A stretch of DNA of 64,000 bases from Pseudovibrio sp947494035 (lineage in GTDB: Bacteria > Pseudomonadota > Alphaproteobacteria > Rhizobiales > Stappiaceae). The stretch is from assembly GCA_947494035.1 (NCBI GenBank), contig CANLTN010000004.1:1-64000 (forward strand), in the 5' to 3' direction. Of the stretch, positions 53,167 to 61,344 are shown piece by piece (the first letter of the stretch is position 1; each line of letters starts with the position of its first letter). Below the pieces are notes generated by a model, which saw only the letters and a list, made by a program, of their open reading frames with translations, did no database searches and was not told the origin of the DNA. The position numbers and the translations under genes are program-made.

Positions 53167-54077
53167 CTTGCGTCCTCCACGATCCAACTCACCAACTCTT
53201 GGAAATCATGTCCGGCATGTGCCGCGATTTCCGGAAGCAGTGATGTTGGCGTCATGCCGGGTTGAGTGTTCACTTCAAGACAGACCAGTTCTCCGAGGCC
53301 ACCGGGTCCTTCGTTAAAACGAAAGTCGGCGCGTGTAACACCGCGGCACCCCAGAGCCTGATGCGCCTTAATACTTGATTTTTGTATTTCTTGGTAAACA
53401 GATGGTAAAATTTCCGCAGGAAGTATGTGTTGTGAACCGCCTGGGACGTATTTTGCATCATAATCGTAGTAAGCGTGCCCCAATGGTACAATTTCTAGTA
53501 CCCCTAACGCCACATTACCCATCACCGCACAGGTCAACTCGCGGCCAGGGATGTAACGCTCCACCATAAGCAAATCACCAAACTCCCAATCTTCACGTGT
53601 CAATTCCTGCGGCGGGTGCTCTTGCCCCTCCTTCACGATCAACACGCCAAAGGATGATCCTTCGTTGATGGGCTTAATGACATAAGGCGGTTCCATCACA
53701 TGGCGGCGCGCAGCATCCGCGCGGCTAACCACCACGGAGTTGGCAACCGGCACACCAGCCGCCTGCATCACCGCCTTCGCCTTTTCCTTGTTCATGGCAA
53801 GCGCCGAGGACATCACACCGGAGTGGGTGTAGGGAATATCGAGAACTTCCAAAATACCCTGAATAGCCCCGTCCTCACCAAACGGGCCATGCAGCGCATT
53901 GAACGCCACGTCCGGCTTCAGCTCCTGAAGCACAGCTGAGATGTTGCGGTCAACATCCACGCGCGTGACCTGATAACCAGCCGCTTCCAGCGCATCCGCA
54001 CAGTCTTTGCCTGAAGACAGCGAGACAGGCCGCTCGGCAACCCATCCACCCATCAAAACTGCAACATGCTTGGTCAT
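53154..54077 (-). CDS. ddlB: D-alanine--D-alanine ligase
   Basis: A 307-residue ATP-grasp ligase that makes the D-Ala-D-Ala dipeptide later added by MurF. HVAVLMGGWVAERPVSLSSG is the N-terminal signature. PYVIKPINEGSSFGVLIV holds the ATP-grasp lysine, RELTCAVMGN follows, and LVCLEVNTQPGMTPTSLLPE carries the metal-binding E and N. The ATG at 54077 fits the family; a TTG 12 bp earlier is possible. The last bases overlap ftsQ. Confidence 0.96.
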   Translation of the reverse strand: MTKHVAVLMGGWVAERPVSLSSGKDCADALEAAGYQVTRVDVDRNISAVLQELKPDVAFNALHGPFGEDGAIQGILEVLDIPYTHSGVMSSALAMNKEKAKAVMQAAGVPVANSVVVSRADAARRHVMEPPYVIKPINEGSSFGVLIVKEGQEHPPQELTREDWEFGDLLMVERYIPGRELTCAVMGNVALGVLEIVPLGHAYYDYDAKYVPGGSQHILPAEILPSVYQEIQKSSIKAHQALGCRGVTRADFRFNEGPGGLGELVCLEVNTQPGMTPTSLLPEIAAHAGHDFQELVSWIVEDASCGR

Positions 54078-54126
54078 CACAAAACCCAATCCTGATTAAA
54101 ACGCCTAAAATAACACCTGAACGGAG

Positions 54127-55101
54127 TTAGTCCGCCTGTCCCAAAAACGGCTCAATCATCGCCCCGTCCACAAACGCCCCAAGGCGCTTGATCTCCCATT
54201 CCAGACGCGTACCTGTCTTCACCAAAGCATCCCTGCGGATAGTCTCGCCAAGCAGTTCCAGATCGTGAGCAGTAGCGTTTGCAACGTTCAACATAAAGTT
54301 GCAATGCAATTCCGACATTTTTGCGCCGCCAATCTGCAAACCACGCCCACCAGCCGCATCAACCACCTTCCAGGCGCTGTTATGCTCCGGATTCTTAAAG
54401 GTGGAGCCACCAGTCTTCTCGCGAATAGGCTGAGCCTTCTCACGATGCGCAACAACCTTGGCCATCTCGGCACGGATCTCGTCCTCGCTCTGCGCAACAC
54501 CCTCAAACACCGCACTGGTGAAAATCAGATCTTTAGAGGCAGAGGAATGGCGGTAGGCATAGCCCATATCCGCATTAGAAAGCGTGATGAGTTCACCAGA
54601 CCGTGTTACCGCATTAACGTTAACAACAAGGTCCTTTGTCTCGGCACCATGAGCTCCGGCATTCATCCGCAGCGCACCACCAACTGCCCCCGGTATACCG
54701 GTATAAAACGCAAAGCCACCCGTACCCGTCTTGGCCGCTTCTTCCGCCAGCTTCTTGTCAGGGACAGATGCCCCCGCCCGCAGCTTATGCCCGCCCAGAT
54801 ACTCTACCTGTCCAAACCCACGGATCGGCAGACGAATAACAACGCCCTCAATACCACCATCACGCACCAGAAGGTTGGAGCCAAGCCCAACCACTGTCAC
54901 CGGAACACCTTCCGGCAACGCTTTCATAAACACCGCCAGATCAGCTTCATCAGCAGGCTGGAACATCAACTGCGCGGGACCACCCACACGGAACCACGTC
55001 ACCGCAGAAAGCAGCTGGTTCTGGATCAGCCTTCCGCGAATATCTTCGACAGCATCGCCCAGCAGCGGTAGCAGATCAGGATAGCTTAGGGTTTCACTCA
55101 T
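54127..55101 (-). CDS. murB: UDP-N-acetylenolpyruvoylglucosamine reductase
   Basis: A 324-residue flavoenzyme that reduces the enolpyruvyl group to form UDP-MurNAc. TWFRVGGPAQLMFQPA and VVGLGSNLLVRDGG are the FAD-binding segments; FYTGIPGAVGGALRMNAGAHG and GGSTFKNPEHNSAWKVVD hold the active-site residues. The ATG at 55101 overlaps the murC stop by 4 bp (ATGA). A 57-bp longer frame inside murC is rejected. Confidence 0.96.
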   Translation of the reverse strand: MSETLSYPDLLPLLGDAVEDIRGRLIQNQLLSAVTWFRVGGPAQLMFQPADEADLAVFMKALPEGVPVTVVGLGSNLLVRDGGIEGVVIRLPIRGFGQVEYLGGHKLRAGASVPDKKLAEEAAKTGTGGFAFYTGIPGAVGGALRMNAGAHGAETKDLVVNVNAVTRSGELITLSNADMGYAYRHSSASKDLIFTSAVFEGVAQSEDEIRAEMAKVVAHREKAQPIREKTGGSTFKNPEHNSAWKVVDAAGGRGLQIGGAKMSELHCNFMLNVANATAHDLELLGETIRRDALVKTGTRLEWEIKRLGAFVDGAMIEPFLGQAD

Positions 55102-56519
55102 ACAGTCTCTCCTTTTGGGGAGAGCGCTTCCAGCTCTTGCGGCAACTTGTATGCCCACTGAGTAATGTTACCTGCCCCAAGGCAGATCACCAGATCACCC
55201 GGTTCAGCAAGCTCCGCTACCTTGCCAGCCAGCTCCTCAGGACCAGAGATGCCGTGAACCGACCGGTGACCACCAGCCCGCAGGCCCGAAATCAGGTCGG
55301 CTTGCTCAGCCCCTTCAATCGGCTGCTCACCAGCAGCAAACACAGGAGCAATCACAACCTTGTCCGCATCGTTAAAGCAGGAGCAGAAGTCCTCAAACAG
55401 GCTCTGTAAACGGGTGTAACGGTGCGGCTGCATCACAGCAATCACCTTGCCCTCAGCTGCCTCACGTGCCGCATGCAAGACGGACTTGATCTCAACCGGA
55501 TGGTGCGCGTAATCGTCAAAAAATTCCGTTCCCTTCCAGGAACCCGTATGCGTAAAGCGCCGCTTCACGCCGCCAAACCCTGCCAGACCTTTGCGGATGT
55601 TCTCGTCAGAAATATCCAGAGCATGCGCCAGCGCAATCGCAGCGGTCGCATTGGACACGTTGTGTAGACCCGGCATCGGCAACACCAGATCCTTCAGTTC
55701 AGTCACCTTGTTCCCGCGCCGATCATGAATTGTCACGCTGAAGATGGACTTACCGCCCTTGGTGGATACGTCAGAAAACCGAACATCAGACTGCGGGTTG
55801 CGGCCATAGGTAATGATCCGGCGATCCTCAATATGCCCCACAAGGCTCTGCACCTCAGGGTGATCAAGACACATGACAGCAAAGCCGTAAAACGGAACAT
55901 TCTCGACAAACTGCGTAAACGCAGCCCGCACACCGTCAAAATCCCCGTAATGATCAAGGTGCTCGGGATCAATATTGGTCACAACCGCAATATCGGCAGG
56001 AAGCTTGACGAAGGTGCCGTCAGACTCGTCCGCCTCAACCACCATCCAGTCACCATCACCCATACGGGCGTTGGTGCCATAGGCATTGATGATACCGCCA
56101 TTGATCACGGTCGGGTCCATATCCCCCGCATCCAGCAGCGCCGCGACCATGGAGGTCGTCGTCGTCTTGCCGTGCGTACCGCCAATGGCAATCGCTTGTT
56201 TAAAACGCATCAACTCAGCGAGCATTTCCGCACGGCGCACAACAGGCATGTTGTTCTCACGCGCAGCTTTCAGCTCCACATTGCTGGCTTTGATCGCTGA
56301 CGAGACGACGCAAACATCCGACCCTTCAAGGTTCTCTGCCGCATGACCGACCATGACCTTGATGCCCTTTTCCCGCAAACGCAGCACGTTCGCATTCTCG
56401 GACATGTCAGAGCCTTGCACACGATACCCAAGGTTATGCAAAACCTCGGCAATACCGCTCATGCCAATGCCGCCGATACCGACGAAGTGAACTCCCCCAA
56501 TGTTGACAGGCATTTTCAT
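55098..56519 (-). CDS. murC: UDP-N-acetylmuramate--L-alanine ligase
   Basis: A 473-residue Mur ligase that adds the first amino acid, L-Ala. VHFVGIGGIGMSGIAEVLHNLGY is the Rossmann-like N-terminal motif, AIGGTHGKTTTTSMVAALLDAG the ATP P-loop, NIDPEHLDHYGDF the metal-binding segment, and DDYAHHPVEIKSVLHAAR the C-terminal domain start. It overlaps murG and murB by 4 bp on each side. Confidence 0.97.
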   Translation of the reverse strand: MKMPVNIGGVHFVGIGGIGMSGIAEVLHNLGYRVQGSDMSENANVLRLREKGIKVMVGHAAENLEGSDVCVVSSAIKASNVELKAARENNMPVVRRAEMLAELMRFKQAIAIGGTHGKTTTTSMVAALLDAGDMDPTVINGGIINAYGTNARMGDGDWMVVEADESDGTFVKLPADIAVVTNIDPEHLDHYGDFDGVRAAFTQFVENVPFYGFAVMCLDHPEVQSLVGHIEDRRIITYGRNPQSDVRFSDVSTKGGKSIFSVTIHDRRGNKVTELKDLVLPMPGLHNVSNATAAIALAHALDISDENIRKGLAGFGGVKRRFTHTGSWKGTEFFDDYAHHPVEIKSVLHAAREAAEGKVIAVMQPHRYTRLQSLFEDFCSCFNDADKVVIAPVFAAGEQPIEGAEQADLISGLRAGGHRSVHGISGPEELAGKVAELAEPGDLVICLGAGNITQWAYKLPQELEALSPKGETV

Positions 56520-57640
56520 GAGGTGGTCTCTTTCTTGCTCGCTGCCGGCACCTGACCGACAAGTGTTTCAGTCAGATCCGCAAGGCGCTGCACAGCTTCA
56601 GGCGCGCCCTGCGCCAAAGCTGCTTGTGCTGCCTGTGCAAGACGGCCCGGATGATCCATGAGCTCTTTCAGCTCGCGGGCCAGTCTTTGCGGATCAAGTT
56701 CTTTCTGTGGGATCGGCCATGCACCACCTGCCTCTGCAAGCACATTTGCATTCAGACCCTGATCGTTATCAAGAGCGCCGGGCAACGGCACCAATATAGA
56801 AGGACTCCCAATCGCTGCCAGCTCGCAAACCGTACCAGCACCGGACCGGCTAATCACCAGATGGGCTGCTGCAATGCGCTCCGGCAAGTCAGTAAAGAAG
56901 GACGCAACCTGCGCAGCCACACCCATCTTGCGATAGGACGCTTCCAGACCTTCCAGATCTTCCGGACGCGCCTGCTGCACAATCACCAGTCGCTCACGAT
57001 AGTCAGGTGCCATCAGGCCCAAAGCTTCCGGCAGCACCTGCGAAAAGATGCGTGCACCCTGAGACCCACCAAACACCAGCAGATGGAAAGCCCCACCTTC
57101 TTCCGGTGCGTTATAGGTCTGTCCGCACACGGCAATCACGTTGTCACGCAGTGGGTTGCCAGTCATCGTCGCCTTCGCCGCAAGGTCACTAGGCAGTGTT
57201 TTAAGCGGAAAACTAGTCGCAACAGCTCTTGCCCCTTTGGCAAGCATGCGATTAGCACGCCCCATCACCGCATTGGCTTCATGCAGGATTGTTGGGACCC
57301 CCAGCATACGACCGGCAAACATGGGCGGAAATGTCGGATACCCACCAAAGCCAACCATAGCTGCGGGCTTGGCCGCGCGGATGATTTTCATCGCCTGCAA
57401 AGTCCCAAGACCAAGCTTGATTGCAGTCTTGGCGAGCGAAATCGGATTCCTGCCGCGGATCGTATCACTTTTGACAAGATGAACCTTGTCTGCCGGAAAA
57501 GCGCTGCCGTACTTGTCGGCGCGGCTGTCGGTAATCAGCTCCACACCATACCCACGGCGCTGCAGCTCACTGGCCAGCGCTTGTGCAGGAAACAGGTGAC
57601 CGCCTGTCCCTCCAGCAGTGAGCATAATCTTCGGCTTCAT
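56516..57640 (-). CDS. murG: UDP-GlcNAc:undecaprenyl-PP-MurNAc-pentapeptide GlcNAc transferase
   Basis: A 374-residue GT-B enzyme that makes lipid II at the inner face of the membrane. MLTAGGTGGHLFPAQALASEL is the N-terminal glycine loop, VGFGGYPTFPPMFAGRMLG the acceptor side, LVFGGSQGARIFSQVLPEAL the second glycine loop and ISRSGAGTVCELAAIGSPSI the UDP-GlcNAc site. The ATG at 57640 has GGAG 7 bp upstream; the frame could extend 60 bp further. It ends with an ATGA overlap into murC. Confidence 0.97.
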   Translation of the reverse strand: MKPKIMLTAGGTGGHLFPAQALASELQRRGYGVELITDSRADKYGSAFPADKVHLVKSDTIRGRNPISLAKTAIKLGLGTLQAMKIIRAAKPAAMVGFGGYPTFPPMFAGRMLGVPTILHEANAVMGRANRMLAKGARAVATSFPLKTLPSDLAAKATMTGNPLRDNVIAVCGQTYNAPEEGGAFHLLVFGGSQGARIFSQVLPEALGLMAPDYRERLVIVQQARPEDLEGLEASYRKMGVAAQVASFFTDLPERIAAAHLVISRSGAGTVCELAAIGSPSILVPLPGALDNDQGLNANVLAEAGGAWPIPQKELDPQRLARELKELMDHPGRLAQAAQAALAQGAPEAVQRLADLTETLVGQVPAASKKETTS

Positions 57641-57668
57641 TTCAATCTCCGACAAAAGTAAAACTCTC

Positions 57669-58826
57669 TCAGGCCTGCTGCAACGGCGCAGCGCGGGCAA
57701 CGGTAATAATCGGGTTCTTACGTGGCTGCGGACGTTTCCGCGTTAACGCCAGCACAAAACCCATGGTTAGGGAAATCGCCATCAGGGAAGATACGCCAGA
57801 CGAAATCAACGGCAGCGTCATGCCTTTAGACGGCATCAGGTTCAGGTTAACAGCCATATTGATGCAACTTTGCAGGCCAAACATCACAATAAGGCCAGAT
57901 GCGGCCAGACGACCAAACGGATCCTGATCTTGCATTGCCATGTAAAGGCCGCGCAGCACGACAAAGGCAAAGATAGTCACCAGTACCACACAAACAATGA
58001 TGCCGTACTCTTCTGCAGCAACAGCGAAAACAAAGTCTGTATGACTATCCGGCAGGATACGTTTCACAGTCCCTTCCCCCACACCGCGGCCAAGCCAGCC
58101 ACCGGCGATAAAGGAGTCAATCGCCTTATCGATCTGATATGTGTCCCCGGAAGATGGGTCCAGAAAGCGCATGATACGTCCGCGTACGTGCGGCAAATAG
58201 GCAAACCCGGCCACCACGCCCAGGATACCCGTAATACCGAGAGGGACAATCGCCAGCCACGACAAACCATTCAGGAAGAACAACGCAAACAGCACAATCG
58301 TCAGCAACATGGTCTGACCAAAGTCAGGTTGCGCAACGAGCATGGCCGCCACAATGCCGAACAAGAGAATGGAGATCACCTGCCCCGGAATATCCTGCGC
58401 CTTGCGCCCCTCAGACAGCAAGAACGCAACAATCACAACAAGAGCAGGCTTGATAAATTCTGATGGCTGAATGGAAACCCCGAAAAGGCTCACCCAGCGC
58501 CGCGCACCCTTTACGTCCGTACCGAAGAACAGCGTCCCCAGCAACAATACAAGCATCACGCAGAAAACCAGCAAAGCCACCCGCCGCACATAGCGCGGAG
58601 ACAATGCCGAAACCCCAAGCATCAAAGCAGCACTTGGCAACAGGAAGATGGCCTGCTTCTTAACAAAATAGAAGCTCTCGAGCCCGATACGCTCGGCAAC
58701 AGGAGGGCTGGCCGCAAGAGACAGCACCAGACCGGACACCATCAGCGTGAAAATGCCGATCAGCATGTAACGATCAATCGTCCAAAGCCATTCCGCAAAT
58801 GCACTGCGATCCGTACGTGATACCAT
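57669..58826 (-). CDS. ftsW: Peptidoglycan glycosyltransferase FtsW
   Basis: A 385-residue SEDS protein with about ten membrane helices that polymerises septal peptidoglycan with its partner transpeptidase. GARRWVSLFGVSIQPSEFIKPALV is the SEDS signature; QPDFGQTMLLTIVLFAL carries the catalytic aspartate; LMPSKGMTLPLISSGVSSLM is near the end. The ATG overlaps the murD stop by one base (TGATG). Confidence 0.97.
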   Translation of the reverse strand: MVSRTDRSAFAEWLWTIDRYMLIGIFTLMVSGLVLSLAASPPVAERIGLESFYFVKKQAIFLLPSAALMLGVSALSPRYVRRVALLVFCVMLVLLLGTLFFGTDVKGARRWVSLFGVSIQPSEFIKPALVVIVAFLLSEGRKAQDIPGQVISILLFGIVAAMLVAQPDFGQTMLLTIVLFALFFLNGLSWLAIVPLGITGILGVVAGFAYLPHVRGRIMRFLDPSSGDTYQIDKAIDSFIAGGWLGRGVGEGTVKRILPDSHTDFVFAVAAEEYGIIVCVVLVTIFAFVVLRGLYMAMQDQDPFGRLAASGLIVMFGLQSCINMAVNLNLMPSKGMTLPLISSGVSSLMAISLTMGFVLALTRKRPQPRKNPIITVARAAPLQQA

Positions 58827-60226
58827 CAGCGTGCCCCCTCTTCATTCAGCATTTTGGCAGCAGCCACAGCCGCGCTCTCAAATGCATCCCCCCGAGCTTC
58901 AAAGCTCCTGAACTGATCAAACGAGGCACAGGCCGGAGACAGCAGAACAACAGCCTCCTTGCTCTTGTCCCGTGCAGCATCTTGCGCCGCAGCCTCAACA
59001 GCCATATCCAGACTGCCAAACTTGTGCGCTTCAACCGAGTCCGCAAGTTCCTGCTTAAAATCGTCCGCCGCTTCCCCAATCAAATACGCCTTCACAATCT
59101 TCGGGAAATAGGCTTTGAGCGAAGAAATGCCGCCAGTTTTTGGACGCCCACCAGCGATCCAGTAAATCCGGTCAAACGCCGCCAGCGCATGTGCTGCCGC
59201 TTCCGCATTGGTTGCCTTGCTGTCGTTCACAAACAAAACCTTGCCCGCTTCAGCAACCAGCTTCAGGCGGTGCGCAAGGCCCGGAAACGTCGCCAGCGCA
59301 CCAGAAATCTCGTCAAGCTCCAGCCCAAGCGCCGCACACACAGCCACAGCAGCAGCAGCATTCTGCCCGTTATGCGAGCCGCGCAACGTGTTGGAAGAAG
59401 ACAGGTCTGCAACAACCACCTGTTCTTCATCAAAAACTTCGATGACCTTGCCATCGGCGGCATAAACACCAAACTCAACCGGCTCATGACAGGAGATCAG
59501 CTCGATCGGCTCACCGCTCTCCACCCGGCGCTGCGCAATCGCGGCGCTGTGTTCATCATCAACCCCAACAACGGCCAGACGCGCGCCCTTCACAAGACGC
59601 TCCTTGATAGAAGCGTAATGCTCCATGCTGCCGTGCCGGTCCAGATGGTCCGGCGACAGGTTCATCATCACCCCGATATCCGGCGCAAGGCTTGGAGCAA
59701 GGTCGATCTGGTAAGAGGACACCTCAATCACATAGACGCGGTCCTCGGAGAATTCTTCAAGATCCAGAACCGGACGGCCAATATTGCCGCCCATCTGAAC
59801 GTCCATCCCGCAATCTTTGAGAATGTGCGAGATCAGCGCAGTGGTCGTGGACTTCCCGTTGGTGCCCGTAATGGCAACAAACGGCGCCTCCGGGCAAACC
59901 GCTTCCCGTTCGTTCACGAACAGCTCAATATCCCCGATCACCGGAATACCGGCATCCTGCGCCCGCACCACACTCCAGTGCGGCACCGGATGGGTCAGCG
60001 GAACCCCCGGCGCAACAACCAGCGCCGCGTAGCGGGTCATGTCCACATCGTGCAAATCGATCGCCGCAAGCCCCTGCTCTTCAGCAGCAGCAACGCTGGC
60101 TTCGTTATCGTCCCACACATCCACACGAGCCCCACCAGCCTCAAGCGCGCGCGCCGTCAGCAGCCCGGAACCACCGAGCCCGAACAACGCAACTTCTTTA
60201 CCTGCAAGATGACGGATAGGGATCAT
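58826..60226 (-). CDS. murD: UDP-N-acetylmuramoylalanine--D-glutamate ligase
   Basis: A 466-residue Mur ligase that adds D-Glu. VALFGLGGSGLLTARALEAGGA is the N-terminal UDP-binding motif, FVAITGTNGKSTTTALISHIL the P-loop, NLSPDHLDRHGSMEHYASIK the metal site and AHRLKLVAEAGKVLFVNDSKATN the C-terminal domain. It begins 13 bp after mraY and overlaps ftsW by one base. Confidence 0.97.
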   Translation of the reverse strand: MIPIRHLAGKEVALFGLGGSGLLTARALEAGGARVDVWDDNEASVAAAEEQGLAAIDLHDVDMTRYAALVVAPGVPLTHPVPHWSVVRAQDAGIPVIGDIELFVNEREAVCPEAPFVAITGTNGKSTTTALISHILKDCGMDVQMGGNIGRPVLDLEEFSEDRVYVIEVSSYQIDLAPSLAPDIGVMMNLSPDHLDRHGSMEHYASIKERLVKGARLAVVGVDDEHSAAIAQRRVESGEPIELISCHEPVEFGVYAADGKVIEVFDEEQVVVADLSSSNTLRGSHNGQNAAAAVAVCAALGLELDEISGALATFPGLAHRLKLVAEAGKVLFVNDSKATNAEAAAHALAAFDRIYWIAGGRPKTGGISSLKAYFPKIVKAYLIGEAADDFKQELADSVEAHKFGSLDMAVEAAAQDAARDKSKEAVVLLSPACASFDQFRSFEARGDAFESAAVAAAKMLNEEGAR

Positions 60227-60239
60227 GTCTTCGTCCCTC

Positions 60240-61334
60240 CTAGCGCAGCTTCAGCGTGGCAAGGCCAACAAGCGCCAGAACAACAGCAATAATCCAGAAA
60301 CGAATAACCACCTGACTTTCGGTCCAGCCCAGATGCTCAAAGTGGTGGTGAATAGGCGCCATGCGGAACACGCGCTTACCGGTCAGCTTGAACGACGCCA
60401 CCTGCACAATCACGGAAACCGCTTCCAGCACAAACAGACCGCCAATGATCGCCAGAACAATCTCGTGCTTGGTCGCAACCGCAATCGCACCCAGCATACC
60501 GCCCAGAGCGAGGGAACCCGTATCACCCATAAAGATCGCAGCAGGCGGCGCGTTAAACCACAAGAACCCGAGGCCAGCCCCGATCACGGCTCCACACAAC
60601 ACGGCAAGCTCGCCGGTACCAGCAACATGGTGGATCTGCAGATAACTGGAAAACACCGCGTTACCTGTCAGGTATGCCACCAGACCAAAGGAGGCTGCTG
60701 CAATCATTACCGGCACGATAGCAAGCCCATCAAGACCATCGGTCAGGTTCACCGCATTGCCCGCGCCAACAACAACAAAGGCTGCGAATGGGATGAAGAA
60801 CAGACCAAGGTTCAGCGTCAGCTCTTTAAAGAACGGAAAGCCGATGCTGGTGGAAAATGGCTCAGAATCCAAAAACGTCACCGCAAACGCGGCTAGACCA
60901 GCAATCAGGAACTCCAGCCCCAGACGCGCTTTACCGCCAAACCCCTTGTGCGAGGACTTGGACACCTTCAGGTAGTCATCATAAAAACCGATCAGACCAA
61001 AACCGACAGTCACACCCAGAACGATCCAGGTGTAAGGATTACGAAGATCTGCCCAGAAAAGCGTTGCAACGATCATCCCGGACAGGATCATCAGACCGCC
61101 CATGGTTGGCGTGCCCTTTTTGGTCAGCAGATGGCTCTGAGGTCCGTCTTCACGGATAGGTTGCCCATGTCCCTGACGCAAACGCAGCGCATCAATGATG
61201 CGTGGGCCGAACAAAAACACAAACAACAACGCAGTCATGATCGCGCCGCCGGTACGGAACGTAATGTATTTGAAAACATTCAACGCGGATAGGGAAGGAT
61301 AAACCCCTGACAGCTCCGCCAGCAAATATAGCAT
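60240..61334 (-). CDS. mraY: Phospho-N-acetylmuramoyl-pentapeptide transferase
   Basis: A 364-residue enzyme with ten membrane helices that transfers phospho-MurNAc-pentapeptide to undecaprenyl phosphate, giving lipid I. Motifs: KKGTPTMGGLMI, GLIGFYDDYLKVSKSSHKG (two catalytic aspartates), AVNLTDGLDGLAI (third), and APIHHHFEHLGWTESQVVIRFW (histidine loop). It starts 10 bp after the murE-murF fusion gene. Confidence 0.98.
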   Translation of the reverse strand: MLYLLAELSGVYPSLSALNVFKYITFRTGGAIMTALLFVFLFGPRIIDALRLRQGHGQPIREDGPQSHLLTKKGTPTMGGLMILSGMIVATLFWADLRNPYTWIVLGVTVGFGLIGFYDDYLKVSKSSHKGFGGKARLGLEFLIAGLAAFAVTFLDSEPFSTSIGFPFFKELTLNLGLFFIPFAAFVVVGAGNAVNLTDGLDGLAIVPVMIAAASFGLVAYLTGNAVFSSYLQIHHVAGTGELAVLCGAVIGAGLGFLWFNAPPAAIFMGDTGSLALGGMLGAIAVATKHEIVLAIIGGLFVLEAVSVIVQVASFKLTGKRVFRMAPIHHHFEHLGWTESQVVIRFWIIAVVLALVGLATLKLR

Positions 61335-61344
61335 TTATTCAACC